DNA from: Chaetoderma sp. LZ-2023a
Lineage: Eukaryota > Mollusca > Caudofoveata > Chaetodermatida > Chaetodermatidae
Reading direction: 5' to 3'
Assembly (NCBI GenBank): GCA_034401795.1
Contig: CM067370.1
Span: 56,565,717-56,629,716, forward strand
DNA: 64,000 bases
Positions 35,995-49,500 of the stretch are shown here, one piece after another (the first letter of the stretch is position 1; each line of letters starts with the position of its first letter). A program made the position numbers and the translations under genes. Under the pieces are notes generated by a model. That model had not been told where the DNA came from. It worked only from the letters and a program-made list of their open reading frames with translations, and made no database searches.

Positions 35995-37330
35995 CACATA
36001 ACCTCTGCCTTTGTAGTGGCAATCTAATCTTCATTTAAAGGTGTTGATTGTAAGAGCTGTTACTATGGAGTCATGTAGGCTATTCCAGTAATTGGTTACT
36101 CTAATCGTGAAGAATCTTTCTTGTAGCCGTGTTAAAACGTTGCTTGTAGAGCTTGTAGCTGTGGCCTCTTGTTCAGTCCCCAGAGTCAGAGGGCAATAGA
36201 TTTTCTTGGGCAATGTTATATATGCCATGTGTGCCTTCACCTCGTAATCGGCATTACACTAGACTTGACAATTCCAATGTCTTCAGGTGCTCTTCATATG
36301 GTGTGTTGATTAGCCATGGTACAAGTTTTGTTGCTCTAATTTGTACTTTTTCAAGAAGCTGATGTTTTCCGTATCATCCTGCCGATTTATTGGCCTTGTT
36401 AACTGCTGTTTCGGCATGCGGTGTTAAATTCAATCTGTTGTCTACATATGTACGCCAAGGTCTTTTTCACATGTAGTTTCATCCAAGTTGCTAATTCCGT
36501 TATTGTCTTGCAGGTTGTATTGCGATTTACTGTTTGAACTACCCAAGTGCATAACTGCATTTAGATGCGTTGAAGAGCACCTGCCATGTCTCTGACCCAT
36601 TCTTTAGGTTGTTCAAATCTGTCTGCAATCTCTCTCATGGTCTTCGTTGGAGGAAATTTTCATGAAAGGTTTCGTGTAATCTGCGAACAGTTTGATCATG
36701 CTGATAACTACGTCTAGCATGTCATTGATGAAATAGGTGAACAGTACTGGTCCCAGTACACTGCCATGTGGGATACCATTGATGACTGGAGCCCAACTTG
36801 AGAAGGAGCCATTGACTGTCACAATTTGCATTCTATCACTGAGGAATTCTTGTATACATCACCATCAATCCCGTAACTCATCAGTTTGCTGATCAGTCTT
36901 TGGTGGAGTACAGTGTCGAAAGCTTCTGTCAAAGTCTAGATAAATGAGGTCTACAGCTGTTTCTGACAAACCATTCCATCGTCTTGCATAGTACTGATGT
37001 CAGGCTGACTGGTCGATAGTTGCATGCTACTGATCTCCTACCTTTCTTGAAAAGTGGTGTGATTTGTCCCTTTTCCCGGACTCTAGGAAAGGCTCGCTCT
37101 TTCGGAGTCTGATTTGGTTGTCGAGCCATCCGACCGTCTGAGGGCAGCGATGCTGGAGGTTGTCTTCAGTTTTGACGTAACATAACTGTAAAATGCCTTA
37201 GTCATGTTAGTATTACTCTTTGATTTCGCTGCAACTTCTGTTTCGAACATTCTCTTTGCCTATAATAAGGAAAAATTAGTTACCTCTCTGGGATGTAGAA
37301 ATTGTTTGAGTGTAGTTTTCTTGATCATCT
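35995..37330 (-). mobile_element. CR1-group LINE fragment
   Basis: Read right to left: linker (AFYSYVTSKLKTTSSIAALR near 37190-37130), RT N-part (ITPLFKKGRRSVACNYRPVS, 37050-36985), then GIPHGSVLGPVLFTYFINDM with the catalytic region decayed to FADYTK where YADDTK is expected (36780-36690), and the C-terminal motif VTNYWNSLHDSIV (36105-36065). Several frame breaks and the altered catalytic box show that it is inactive. Endonuclease is absent. Confidence 0.8.
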
Positions 37331-37333
37331 CGG

Positions 37334-37567
37334 TCACTTCTTCAGCACTAACCAACTGTCACTGGCAACGTCACTGTGGTCAGTTCTTGTGGAGTCATGT
37401 GACAGCATGGACTGGTAGACTGCTGGTATACGGTAGCCCTTGTCTCGGTTCATGGTGGGTTGATGCTTGTAGATTTCTATGGCCTCTTTAACTTTCCGTT
37501 TAAATAAGTTTGTCTCGATGTTGATAGCCGAGGCACTGCTGGCGGGGATGACGTGGCCAGTGGACAA
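37334..37567 (-). mobile_element. Penelope-like retroelement C-terminal fragment
   Basis: The motif FKRKVKEAIEIYKHQPTMNR followed by DKGYRIPAVYQSML resembles the end of the GIY-YIG endonuclease region of Penelope-like elements, where (R/K)KV(R/K)EAI..(R/K)..PT(L/M)NRD(K/Q)G is typical. Only about 75 residues are kept. It abuts the CR1-type LINE and is a relic. Assignment is from motif memory. Confidence 0.6.
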
Positions 37568-38212
37568 TCACACACGTTAACGGAATAACAAGTGATTTAT
37601 GTATAATTCAGCAAATAATGGTTTTCACCACATCTATAATTGAAAGAATAAGGATGCCACTATATTATTTTCCATACTCTGTAGCAAAATAAAACCAAGG
37701 CAGCTAACAAATATGTAATTTTGCTGCAACATATGACCTACATGTACTGAAGGGTGATAATTATTTAATCAGAGACTACATTTTTGGGAAGTAAGAAATA
37801 ATGTTAATTATTCTGTGACTTAAGAATTATCCAAAAAGTCATTAAATCATATCTTACTAACAATATACTGTATATTGGTATTAAAATAACATTTAATGGT
37901 ATGCAATCGTTAAGGTCTGGAATTTGGTCATATTCAACTACAGTTCTATGGATTCAATTTGACACCAGCGAAAATCAATTAGACCAACGTTTAAATTCTG
38001 ACCCTTTTGCACCATAATGGGCCCTACTTACTTGCTACAAGCCAGTAACAGATGGCAGGGTCGCTGCAACTCATCCTCAGCATTAAATCTTAATCTGCAT
38101 AGTCAGTCATAGCCTTTTAGATCTAGACTTTGATGTCATCCAGGTGATTTCATATTTCCTTTTTCTAGTGATTGTGGTTGGCATCGGCTGGTGATGTGCA
38201 GTTAGTCCAATT
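37568..38212. other. No gene seen
   Basis: AT-rich, non-coding sequence with no element boundary that I can place. Confidence 0.5.
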
Positions 38213-38993
38213 GATTTCTGGTTTATTTGATCGATTTTTTAAGCCAAAATCGGTTTTATGTAGTTTTTCGGTATACTTATTTCAAATTTCCACTTTGGAA
38301 ACTGTCGGATAAATGGTTTGGCTATCATCTTGGATCTTTTTCCCGACAAAAACTCCCATACCAAAGCAAAGTCTAAAATGTCTTCTCGAGAACCACTGGC
38401 TCAATTTCAATTATATATGGTACGAAGCATCGTTAGGGCATAGAGATCCTAGTTTGTTCAAAGGAAGCCAATCAGTCAACTTGGCTGGTGGCCATCTTGG
38501 ATTTTGGCCAATTTGTAGGAATGTCTTTAAAAATCTTCTCCGAAACCACTTGGGGATCGATTCAAAATGCATGAAATGAAATATCTTGTATAAGTGCAAG
38601 AGTAGAACCAAGTTTGTTCACGGGAACTTGATTGACCATCTTAGATGACCTAGTTTTCGGGAAAACGACTTCTGAACCACTGAAAGAATCGAGCTGAAAT
38701 TTGGGAGATATGATTTCAGACTAAGGGCCATTAAGGTTTGTTATGGGAAGTTGATCTGTCAATAAAACAGGGCCTCTGGATCAATCAAAATGTAACGTTT
38801 TTGGCAGCAATCTTGGATTTTTTGGAAATTTCTAAGAAAATCATTGAAAAAACTGATTATTTACCACTGGGCCAATTTTAATAAAATGTTGGCTAAACCT
38901 GCTACACAGAAATTAGATTAGTAATTTTTCCACGGTGTGTTAGGTTTTGCCAGTCGCCAATAATATCAGGTGAGAGATTCAGGGCCTCTTGTA
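38213..38993 (+). mobile_element. CTCAC-type repeat element, 5'-truncated copy
   Basis: Sequence such as GGTGGCCATCTTGGATTTTGG, AACCACTTGGGGATCGATTC and ACCAAGTTTGTTCA matches the elements at 53144-53893 and 55244-58084 throughout. The right end reads AGGGCCTCTTGT, matching the end of the copy that stops at 58084. It lacks the 5' AGCTCAC palindrome. Confidence 0.75.
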
Positions 38994-39990
38994 ATTATCC
39001 TCATGTTTTAAAAAACATCAGGATATTGTAATCGCCTCTGTCTGTCCGTCGTCACACTATCTCATCCCAAACCATGGGGTGGAATTAAATAAAATTTGGT
39101 ATGTGGGTTACCCATATGATTCCGCTTTGCAAAACGATATATTAATTTGGCCCTGGCCACTTGAGGATGTGGCAGGGGTCAAAAGGTCAAATCAGTTGTA
39201 ACGCAACTCCTCTGAAATCGTTAATCGGAACTCGACCAAATTTGATATCTGAGTTACCCATATGATTGCGGAGTGCATGAGGCCATTTAGATTTCGCTCC
39301 GCCCGCCAGGGGGTGGGGCAGGGGTCAAAAGGTCAAATTTTAACCAGCGGAAATTGATTGTAACTCATCTCCTCCGAAACCGGTGGACAAAATTCAACCA
39401 AATTTAGTATGTCAGTTGCCTATATCAATGTGGAGTGGATGAGCACATTTACATTTAGCCCCGCCCTGAGGGGTGGTGGATGGGGTTGGAAGGTCAGGGT
39501 ATTGATTGTAATGCAACTCCTGAAATCGTTAGACAGGACTCAACCAAATTTAATATCTGAGTTATCCATATGATTGCGGAGGGCAACAGGCCATTTAGAT
39601 TTGGCCCCGGGTTGGTGGGAGAGGGGTAAAAAGGTCAAATTTTAACCTGCAGAAATTGATTGTAATGCATCTCCTCCGAAACCATTGGACAGAATTCAAC
39701 CAAATTTAGTATGTCAGTTATCCATATCAATGTGGCGTGAATGAGCACATTTACATTTGGCCTCACCCCCAGGGTGTGTGTGATGGGGTCAAAAAGTCAT
39801 GAAATTGATTGTAATGCAACTCCTCTGACATTATTGGATGAAATTCAACCAAATTAAGTATGTGAGTTACTCATATGATTGTGGAGTACAAAAGGATGGT
39901 TAAATTTGGCTCTGCCCCCGGAGGTGGGTTGTGGGGTATGTCAAAAGTTCAAAGCGATGAATGTGAGGATTTGCAATGATGGGTCATCGA
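38994..39990 (+). repeat. Palindrome plus array of ~150-bp diverged tandem units
   Basis: Starts right at the end of the previous element with a palindrome (ATCCTCATGTTTT / AAAAACATCAGGAT, 38997-39024). About six units of roughly 150 bases follow, each with ATTGATTGTAATGCAACTCC, AATTCAACCAAATTTAGTAT and CATATGATTG-type words (near 39060, 39190, 39355, 39495, 39655 and 39805). The 3' end is not clear. Confidence 0.7.
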
Positions 39991-40037
39991 CCAATCAATC
40001 TAGTTCAAATTGTTTTAACAACAGTGTATGTTTTTTA

Positions 40038-40271
40038 CGTAACAGTAATGGACAAGCTGGCCAAAACCGCCTTCTGCACTGGTCGTGAGGAAAGTCCATT
40101 TCCAGTTTAAACGAAGACTATTTTTTAAAGTTTACCACTGGAATGATTGGCTCGCTAACTGAGTCAATCATTCCAGAGTTAAATTTTCAAAAACATTCTC
40201 TTGGCCTACATGTACATACACTAATGATAAATTTAGTTTTTCTTGACTAATATTGGCCATTAAAGGGTTAA
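40038..40271. mobile_element. TTAA-type MITE
   Basis: The right end GGCCATTAAAGGGTTAA and the core TTTACCACTGGAATGATTGG...CAATCATTCCAGAGTTAAATTTT match the MITE at 43101-43340. The left end is worn. It sits about 300 bases upstream of the first coding exon of the host gene. Confidence 0.7.
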
Positions 40272-40573
40272 AATATAACATTATTGATCTGTACAGTAAA
40301 CATTGGTTTGGTATTGATCAATTGGAATTGAACTTGTCTGGATGGAATTGGAATTGATAAAATGAATTGAGATGGAAATGGAGTTGAGCCTATTCATGAT
40401 TATCACATTTTTTTCTGCACTGTATATATTACAGTTATAATGTAAATGGCAATATAAGCCACGTGTACAAAAAGTAAGTAGAGGTTGCTAATTTGAACAT
40501 ATGATTTACTTACAGCGTGCATTCACTTTCAACTGCTGCTTGATGTGCTCATCCCTCAGTTAACATAGGCAAT

Positions 40574-43500
40574 ATGGATGAGGATAATGTAACAGATTTG
40601 GCTGATCAAACTGTTCAAGTCATACTAGCGGAATCGGGTACGTGTAAATAATTGCTAGGTAGATTGACCACTTGCTTGTTATCCCCTCTCCCACAACATA
40701 AACTACAGGTGTTTGTAATTTATATACATATATGTAGTGTAGCGAGCAATATGCCCATCTCACTATCCATCTCTGAGTTTGTTTGTAATCAGTTCCTGTT
40801 GATGCACCTCTACCAGTGGCGGCTTAGCTATGATTTGCGTGAATGATGCGTATGATCATGACCACTTGAAAGTGTGAATACGCCTTTACTGTCAGAATCT
40901 GTCTATTTGCTTGAGTTAATTCTCCGGAAACAATTCATTATTTTCGTGTTTAGACATGGATCAGAGTTTTTACACTGTGTAACCTACACTTACAATTCTT
41001 TTTGTAGATATATTAGGAGTTGACGTAGTGGCATAGTTTTTTTTTACATTAAATCTATCCATATTTTCCGGAGTTATCAGCCCGGACAAAGTTAAATTCG
41101 GTTAAACACATGGTTTCCGCTAGATTGCTTGAAAATGCCTACTGTGGTGATATTCAGTTCAAATTTGGTTTGTGCATATTCAGTAGTGATCGCCTTTCAA
41201 CAAAATCCATTCCTATTCAGCAGCTCCTTATCTCCCCTGACAAGCTTAGAATTCATCTAAAGTTTCTTTTTCTGAACATATCTTGAATAGTTTTGACTCT
41301 TCACTTACAATTATTTTCAGTGGCTATATACGGTGGAGATGTAGTCATATGGTGAAGATGTAGTTTTTAGGGAAATCTGTCCATATTTGCTAAGTGCCCA
41401 CAATTAGTCCTGTGATGCACTTACGCCATTTAACATATTGCGCGCAGTACAGTGGATATCATATTTTGCTTTTAGATCATTCATATGTTGCTCAGGAAAT
41501 TCATGACAGATGTTCGGATGAAATACCGGAGTTGGTGGAAGATGACAACATGCAAGCTACGGTAGGGAATTGCACATGAGGGTGCATGCAATGAGTTGAG
41601 AATACTGGCCATTTAACATATATATATAAATATAATGGATGAATCCTTGTTTAGCTCTGCCCTAGCTATTCCTAGCTAATCTCTGGCCACTCTGCCTCTT
41701 GGGACCACTAGAACTCTGAATTCCTCTATTGTAATGCTTTGTTCTGTCACTAAAGTGACTGTTGTCATTATCAAATATGTCACTAGTTAGCTGATGTCAT
41801 AATCATAATGATGTATACCTCCATCATGAATATCGGAAAGTCTGTCATCAAGGTATGATTGTCTGTGATGAATTTAATAGGCATTTTGTTGATTATTTTG
41901 AAACTAATGTGACTGGGAGCTGTTGCTGCCCAATACCCTCTCAGTCAGATTAGTTTCAAAATATTCAACACCTTACTTGTATAGGTACCTTGAAATTGGA
42001 TTCTTCAAAATCGTGTTTCAAAGTTTCAAATCGATTCCATCATACGTAAAAAAGTTGGTGGATCTTAGCGAAAAATTGGCCGGGCATAGATAGAAATGGG
42101 TCCTTTTATTGAACAAGAACATAAGTGAACATGTGAACAGATATCATCATTACTTTTGTCACTCAGAGATTCTAAATACATGTACATTGTAGGCAGAAGT
42201 TATAACAGGATTTATAGCGATCCTTAAAAGTGCTTTAATGTGCTTTCAGAATTTGGGATTTATTATTCAAGGTCCTTATGAAAGATTGTTTAGTTTTAGT
42301 AAATTTGACTTGAAAATGCTTACATTTAGCAAAGATATGTGAAAACCTATAGATATATTTTCATGCATCATTTCTTCCCTGTAAAAGTTTATTGTGCATT
42401 ACATCATAGTGACTGACTTAACGCTTTAATGGTCAAGATTTGGCATGAAAATGAACAACTTTGAGAATTTAACACTGGAATGACTGGCTCTGTAACCAAG
42501 TCAGTCACTTCAGAAATTTTTTTATAGTTTATTAAATGGGCATTCAACAAAACCATTGCAAAGACCAGTTTTGGTCGACGTGACCATTAAATTGTGAACA
42601 TTCTGTGAAAATACTAGAATATTTCCCAAGAAAACCTGTTAAGATGGTTGAACAATGCAGAGTCTAATACAATCATATTGCTGATTGCATTACTGTGTTT
42701 TAATCATGTCAATGTATACTGCATGCAGCCTTTCACTATACTGCATGCAGCCTTTCACTATACTGCATGCAGCCTTTCACTATACTGCATGCAGCCTTTT
42801 GCTGTATACTGCATGCAGCCTTTCACTGTTGTTAACCACATGTAGTATACACATGTATTATACATGTATCTTGTGTTGTTTATATACTTAGCATCCTGCA
42901 GTGTCAGTTGAGCACATAGAGGATGGTCTGAACCACGGTGATATTGTCACAGAGTTAGTGGCACAAAGTGGACTTGGAGTTGATGGTGTCCATGTATATA
43001 TGGTGAGTAGTGATTCTATGTTGCAATACATTACAATGACCCATTATGTAGCTGTATGATTTGCTGTCTTATGCATTGTACTTATTAACACTTAACATGC
43101 TTAACCCTTTAATGGTCATACCAGCCAAAACCAGCCTCAGTTATGGTCTTGTGGAATGTCCATTTACAGGTCAAGAGAATACAATTTTTGAAAATTTACC
43201 ATTGGAATGACTGGCTCGATAACAGAGCCAGTCATTCCAGTGATAAATTTTCAAAATTTTTATTCTCTTGGCCTGTAAATAGACATTCAATAGTCAGATA
43301 GTTACATTTTCTTGACAAAATGTGACCATTAAAAGGTTAAAAAAGTGACTTAATTTTATACAAACTGACAATATTTTATTTAGCTTACCACCTTTAGATT
43401 TGTTGCTAATGAACCTTTCCAGTTTTACGTATGCCCCGCCCATCTCTAGCTAAGCTCTGCCCACTCCTCATTCGTGTTGGGATCAAACGATCGCTGCACT

Positions 43501-46500
43501 CTCTGAATCCCAATTTCCAGAAGACTGACTATACAGGTTAGCTGTTGAATATCTTTCAACTAATAATACTGGGTGCTGTTGATAAATCAAGAGGAAGGTC
43601 TGGTTAGATATCCCATAAGGTCTGGTTGATAAATATATTAAACTACTTTAATTTTAAATCTTTTTGAACACTACATTTGCCAGGAAAGTATTACAGTACA
43701 GCTCAGAATTAAGTTAACATGTCCTGAGAACAAAAATGCAACGGACAAAATCAAAAATGCGCCAAGAAGAAAACAGTAACGTGCCAGATGCAAAACAAAA
43801 GCGTAGGCGAGGAAAACATAAACGTGACACGAAGAAAACAAAAAAACACCCCACCGCACCAGGACAAAAGCAACAAATAATAGTGACATTTTTAAGCACT
43901 ATAAAGGATCAGAAAGCGTTTGGAAACAAAATATGAACACGGCTAGAGAGCATGCCATGTCTTCAAAATACCTGGCACATTTGTGAAAAACATAGGCACA
44001 TTTCACACACTTAGTAAATTGGAATGCCTGTGGACTTTGGCTCGTTACAAGTAGAAGATGGTGTTACCCATTCGAGTTGTCAGTTCTTGCTGTTCGCGAA
44101 CAGATTTAACAAGAACCCTACCATTCGACAACGGCACAGGAACAATGTTTCCCGAACAAAATTTCTACTCCCCATCAGACGAGGAGTGGAAATCTTGTTC
44201 AGGAATGCTAAACTGTTCTCGCTGTGGCAGTCTAGAATAGTTTCAGAATGTTGTTCATGAACGACAAGAAAGGACAACACATTTTCACGATGTTCTCTTA
44301 AATTAGTTTCATATTGGGAATAAAACAGAATTGTAAAGTTTATTTGTTGAAACGAATGTTTGCGACAAGATTTTGCAATGGTTTACATAATGTAAAGTAC
44401 TTATGTACAAATGTATTCCCATTGTTGGTTATTGTCATTGTATTTGTACGAAACTACGAGAAGTATGCTAGCTCCTTCTATTAAATCTACATACCTGTAG
44501 TGCTATAGACCGCTTATGACCATTCAACGGCGGCATTTCCGAGTAATATTTTATAATATCTAACATTATTGTGAATAAAACCGTACAATGAAGACAAACA
44601 GAAGCTCGAGAAACATCCACAGTTGATCGTGATAGATCTATTTTGTAGTTTTGTCTGACATTTTATCGGAAATATTAGTCCCGCGAATCTTCCCGGTGTT
44701 CTCATTCGGTTGCTTTCGCATTTACTTTTTAAAAACATCCAGCGCAGCGAAACATGCCGACCTGATGAGATTTGACATAGTTTATTCTCATCCGGTTGCT
44801 TTCACATTTACTTTCTATAAACATCCAGCGCAGCGGAACATGCCGACTTGCGCGATAGACAAATAGTAGGACTGCCGACGATTTTAGCACTCATTTTCGT
44901 TTCAATCCCTGTCTACATTATATATCGAGAATACTATTATCGGCGAGCCAGAGAAAAACACGACCGCGTTTTAGAAAAACAATCTTGTTGGGAAGTGTTT
45001 AGGCGCATTTAGGCTTATCCTGTTTGTAATTAATTCATGTACATCACGGGAAAAAGTCACCTGGCATTTCGACCTCGTCCTGTTTGCGTTTTTCATTTGG
45101 CACGCAATGTTTTTCATTTGGCGCGCAATGTTTTTCATTTGGCGCGCAATGTTTTTCATTTGGCGCGCAATGTTTTTCATTTGGCGCGCAATGTTTTTCA
45201 TTTGGCGCGTTTGTGTTTATCATTTGGCACGCAATGTTTTTCATTTGGCGCATTTGTGTTTATCATTTGGCACGCAATGTTTTTCATTTGGCGCGCAATG
45301 TTTTTCATTTGGCGCGTTTGTGTTTATCATTTGGCATGCAATGTTTTTCATTTGGCACGCAATGTTTTTCATTTGGCGCGTTTGTGTTTATCATTTGGCA
45401 CGCAATGTTTTTCATTTGGCGCATTTGTGTTTATCATTTGGCACGCAATGTTTTTCATTTGGCGCGTTTGTGTTTATCATTTGGCACGCACGGTTTTTAT
45501 TTGGCGCGTTTGTGTTTATCATTTGGCACGCAATGTTTTTCATTTGGCGCGTTTGTGTTTATCATTTGGCACGCAATGTTTTTCATTTGGCGCGTTTGTG
45601 TTTATCATTTGGCGCGCAATGTTTTTCATTTGGCGCGGTTGTGTTTATCATTTGGCACGCAATGTTTTTCATTTGGCACGCAATGTTTTTCATTTGGCAC
45701 GCAATGTTTTTCATTTGGCACGCAATGTTTTTGATTTGGCGCGTTTGTGTTTATCATTTGGCACGCAATGTTTTTCATTTGGCACGCAATGTTTTTCATT
45801 TGGCGCGTTTGTGTTTTTCATTTGGCACGCAATGTTTTTCATTTGGCGCGTTTGTGTTTTTCATTTGGCACGCAATGTTTTTCATTTGGCACGCAATGTT
45901 TTTCATTTGGCGCGTTTGTGTTTTTCATTTGGCACGCAATGTTTTTCATTTGGCGCGTTTGTGTTTATCATTTGGCACGCAATGTTTTTCATTTGGCACG
46001 CAATGTTTTTCATTTGGCGCGTTTGTGTTTATCATTTGGCGCGCAATGTTTTTCATTTGGCACGCAATGTTTTTCATTTGGCGCGTTTGTGTTTATCATT
46101 TGGCACGCAATGTTTTTCATTTGGCGCATTTGTGTTTATCATTTGGCACGCAATGTTTTTCATTTGGCGCGCAATGTTTTTCATTTGGCGCGTTTGTGTT
46201 TATCATTTGGCATGCAATGTTTTTCATTTGGCACGCAATGTTTTTCATTTGGCGCGTTTGTGTTTATCATTTGGCACGCAATGTTTTTCATTTGGCGCAT
46301 TTGTGTTTATCATTTGGCACGCAATGTTTTTCATTTGGCGCGTTTGTGTTTATCATTTGGCACGCACGGTTTTTATTTGGCGCGTTTGTGTTTATCATTT
46401 GGCACGCAATGTTTTTCATTTGGCGCGTTTGTGTTTATCATTTGGCACGCAATGTTTTTCATTTGGCGCGTTTGTGTTTATCATTTGGCGCGGTTGTGTT

Positions 46501-49500
46501 TATCATTTGGCACGCAATGTTTTTCATTTGGCACGCAATGTTTTTCATTTGGCACGCAATGTTTTTCATTTGGCACGCAATGTTTTTCATTTGGCACGCA
46601 ATGTTTTTCATTTGGCGCGTTTGTGTTTTTCATTTGGCACGCACTGTTTTTCATTTGGCACGCATTTGTGTTTTTCATTTGGCACGCAATGTTTTTCATT
46701 TGGCACGCAATGTATTTCATTTGGCGCGTTTGTGTTTTTCATTTGGCGCGTTTGTGTTTATCATTTGGCACGCAATGTTTTTCATTTGGCACGCAATGTT
46801 TTTCATTTGGCGCGTTTGTGTTTATCATTTGGCACACAATGTTTTTCATTTGGCACGCAATGTTTTTCATTTGGTGCGTTTGTGTTTTTCATTTGGCACG
46901 CAATGTTTTTCATTTGGCGCGTTTGTGTTTTTCATTTGGCACGCAATGTTTTTCATTTGGCACGCAATGTTTTTCATTTGGCGCGTTTGTGTTTTTCATT
47001 TGGCACGCAATTTTTTCATTTGGCGCATTTGTGTTTATCATTTGGCACGCAATGTTTTTCATTTGGCGCGTTTGTGTTTATCATTTGGCACGCAATGTTT
47101 TTTATTTGGCGCGTTTGTGTTTATCATGTGGCACGCAATGTTTTTCATTTGGCGCATTTGTGTTTATCATTTGGCACGCAATGTTTTTCATTTGGCGCGC
47201 AATGTTTTTCATTTGGCGCGTTTGTGTTTATCATTTGGCATGCAATGTTTTTCATTTGGCACGCAATGTTTTTCATTTGGCGCGTTTGTGTTTATCATTT
47301 GGCACGCAATGTTTTTCATTTGGCGCATTTGTGTTTATCATTTGGCACGCAATGTTTTTCATTTGGCGCGTTTGTGTTTATCATTTGGCACGCACGGTTT
47401 TTATTTGGCGCGTTTGTGTTTATCATTTGGCACGCAATGTTTTTCATTTGGCGCGTTTGTGTTTATCATTTGGCACGCAATGTTTTTCATTTGGCGCGTT
47501 TGTGTTTATCATTTGGCGCGGTTGTGTTTATCATTTGGCACGCAATGTTTTTCATTTGGCACGCAATGTTTTTCATTTGGCACGCAATGTTTTTCATTTG
47601 GCACGCAATGTTTTTCATTTGGCACGCAATGTTTTTCATTTGGCGCGTTTGTGTTTTTCATTTGGCACGCACTGTTTTTCATTTGGCACGCATTTGTGTT
47701 TTTCATTTGGCACGCAATGTTTTTCATTTGGCACGCAATGTTTTTCATTTGGCGCGTTTGTGTTTTTCATTTGGCGCGTTTGTGTTTATCATTTGGCACG
47801 CAATGTTTTTCATTTGGCACGCAATGTTTTTCATTTGGCACGCAATGTTTTTCATTTGGCACGCAATGTTTTTCATTTGGCGCGTTTGTGTTTATCATTT
47901 GGTGCGAAATATTTTTCATTTGGCGCGTTTGTGTTTATCATTTGGCATGCAATGTTTTTCATTTGGCACGCAATGTTTTTCATTTGGCGCGTTTGTGTTT
48001 ATCATTTGGCACGCAATGTTTTTCATTTGGCGCATTTGTGTTTATCATTTGGCACGCAATGTTTTTCATTTGGCGCGTTTGTGTTTATCATTTGGCACGC
48101 ACGGTTTTTATTTGGCGCGTTTGTGTTTATCATTTGGCACGCAATGTTTTTCATTTGGCGCGTTTGTGTTTATCATTTGGCACGCAATGTTTTTCATTTG
48201 GCGCGTTTGTGTTTATCATTTGGCGCGCAATGTTTTTCATTTGGCGCGGTTGTGTTTATCATTTGGCACGCAATGTTTTTCATTTGGCACGCAATGTTTT
48301 TCATTTGGCACGCAATGTTTTTCATTTGGCACGCAATGTTTTTGATTTGGCGCGTTTGTGTTTATCATTTGGCACGCAATGTTTTTCATTTGGCACGCAA
48401 TGTTTTTCATTTGGCGCGTTTGTGTTTTTCATTTGGCACGCAATGTTTTTCATTTGGCGCGTTTGTGTTTTTCATTTGGCACGCAATGTTTTTCATTTGG
48501 CACGCAATGTTTTTCATTTGGCGCGTTTGTGTTTTTCATTTGGCACGCAATGTTTTTCATTTGGCGCGTTTGTGTTTATCATTTGGCACGCAATGTTTTT
48601 CATTTGGCACGCAATGTTTTTCATTTGGCGCGTTTGTGTTTATCATTTGGCGCGCAATGTTTTTCATTTGGCACGCAATGTTTTTCATTTGGCGCGTTTG
48701 TGTTTATCATTTGGCACGCAATGTTTTTCATTTGGCGCATTTGTGTTTATCATTTGGCACGCAATGTTTTTCATTTGGCGCGCAATGTTTTTCATTTGGC
48801 GCGTTTGTGTTTATCATTTGGCATGCAATGTTTTTCATTTGGCACGCAATGTTTTTCATTTGGCGCGTTTGTGTTTATCATTTGGCACGCAATGTTTTTC
48901 ATTTGGCGCATTTGTGTTTATCATTTGGCACGCAATGTTTTTCATTTGGCGCGTTTGTGTTTATCATTTGGCACGCACGGTTTTTATTTGGCGCGTTTGT
49001 GTTTATCATTTGGCACGCAATGTTTTTCATTTGGCGCGTTTGTGTTTATCATTTGGCACGCAATGTTTTTCATTTGGCGCGTTTGTGTTTATCATTTGGC
49101 GCGGTTGTGTTTATCATTTGGCACGCAATGTTTTTCATTTGGCACGCAATGTTTTTCATTTGGCACGCAATGTTTTTCATTTGGCACGCAATGTTTTTCA
49201 TTTGGCACGCAATGTTTTTCATTTGGCGCGTTTGTGTTTTTCATTTGGCACGCACTGTTTTTCATTTGGCACGCATTTGTGTTTTTCATTTGGCACGCAA
49301 TGTTTTTCATTTGGCACGCAATGTATTTCATTTGGCGCGTTTGTGTTTTTCATTTGGCGCGTTTGTGTTTATCATTTGGCACGCAATGTTTTTCATTTGG
49401 CACGCAATGTTTTTCATTTGGCGCGTTTGTGTTTATCATTTGGCACACAATGTTTTTCATTTGGCACGCAATGTTTTTCATTTGGTGCGTTTGTGTTTTT

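Noticed and set aside
43671-43936. Basic or hydrophobic small ORFs on both strands
   Set aside because: Better explained as translations of degenerate inverted satellite units.
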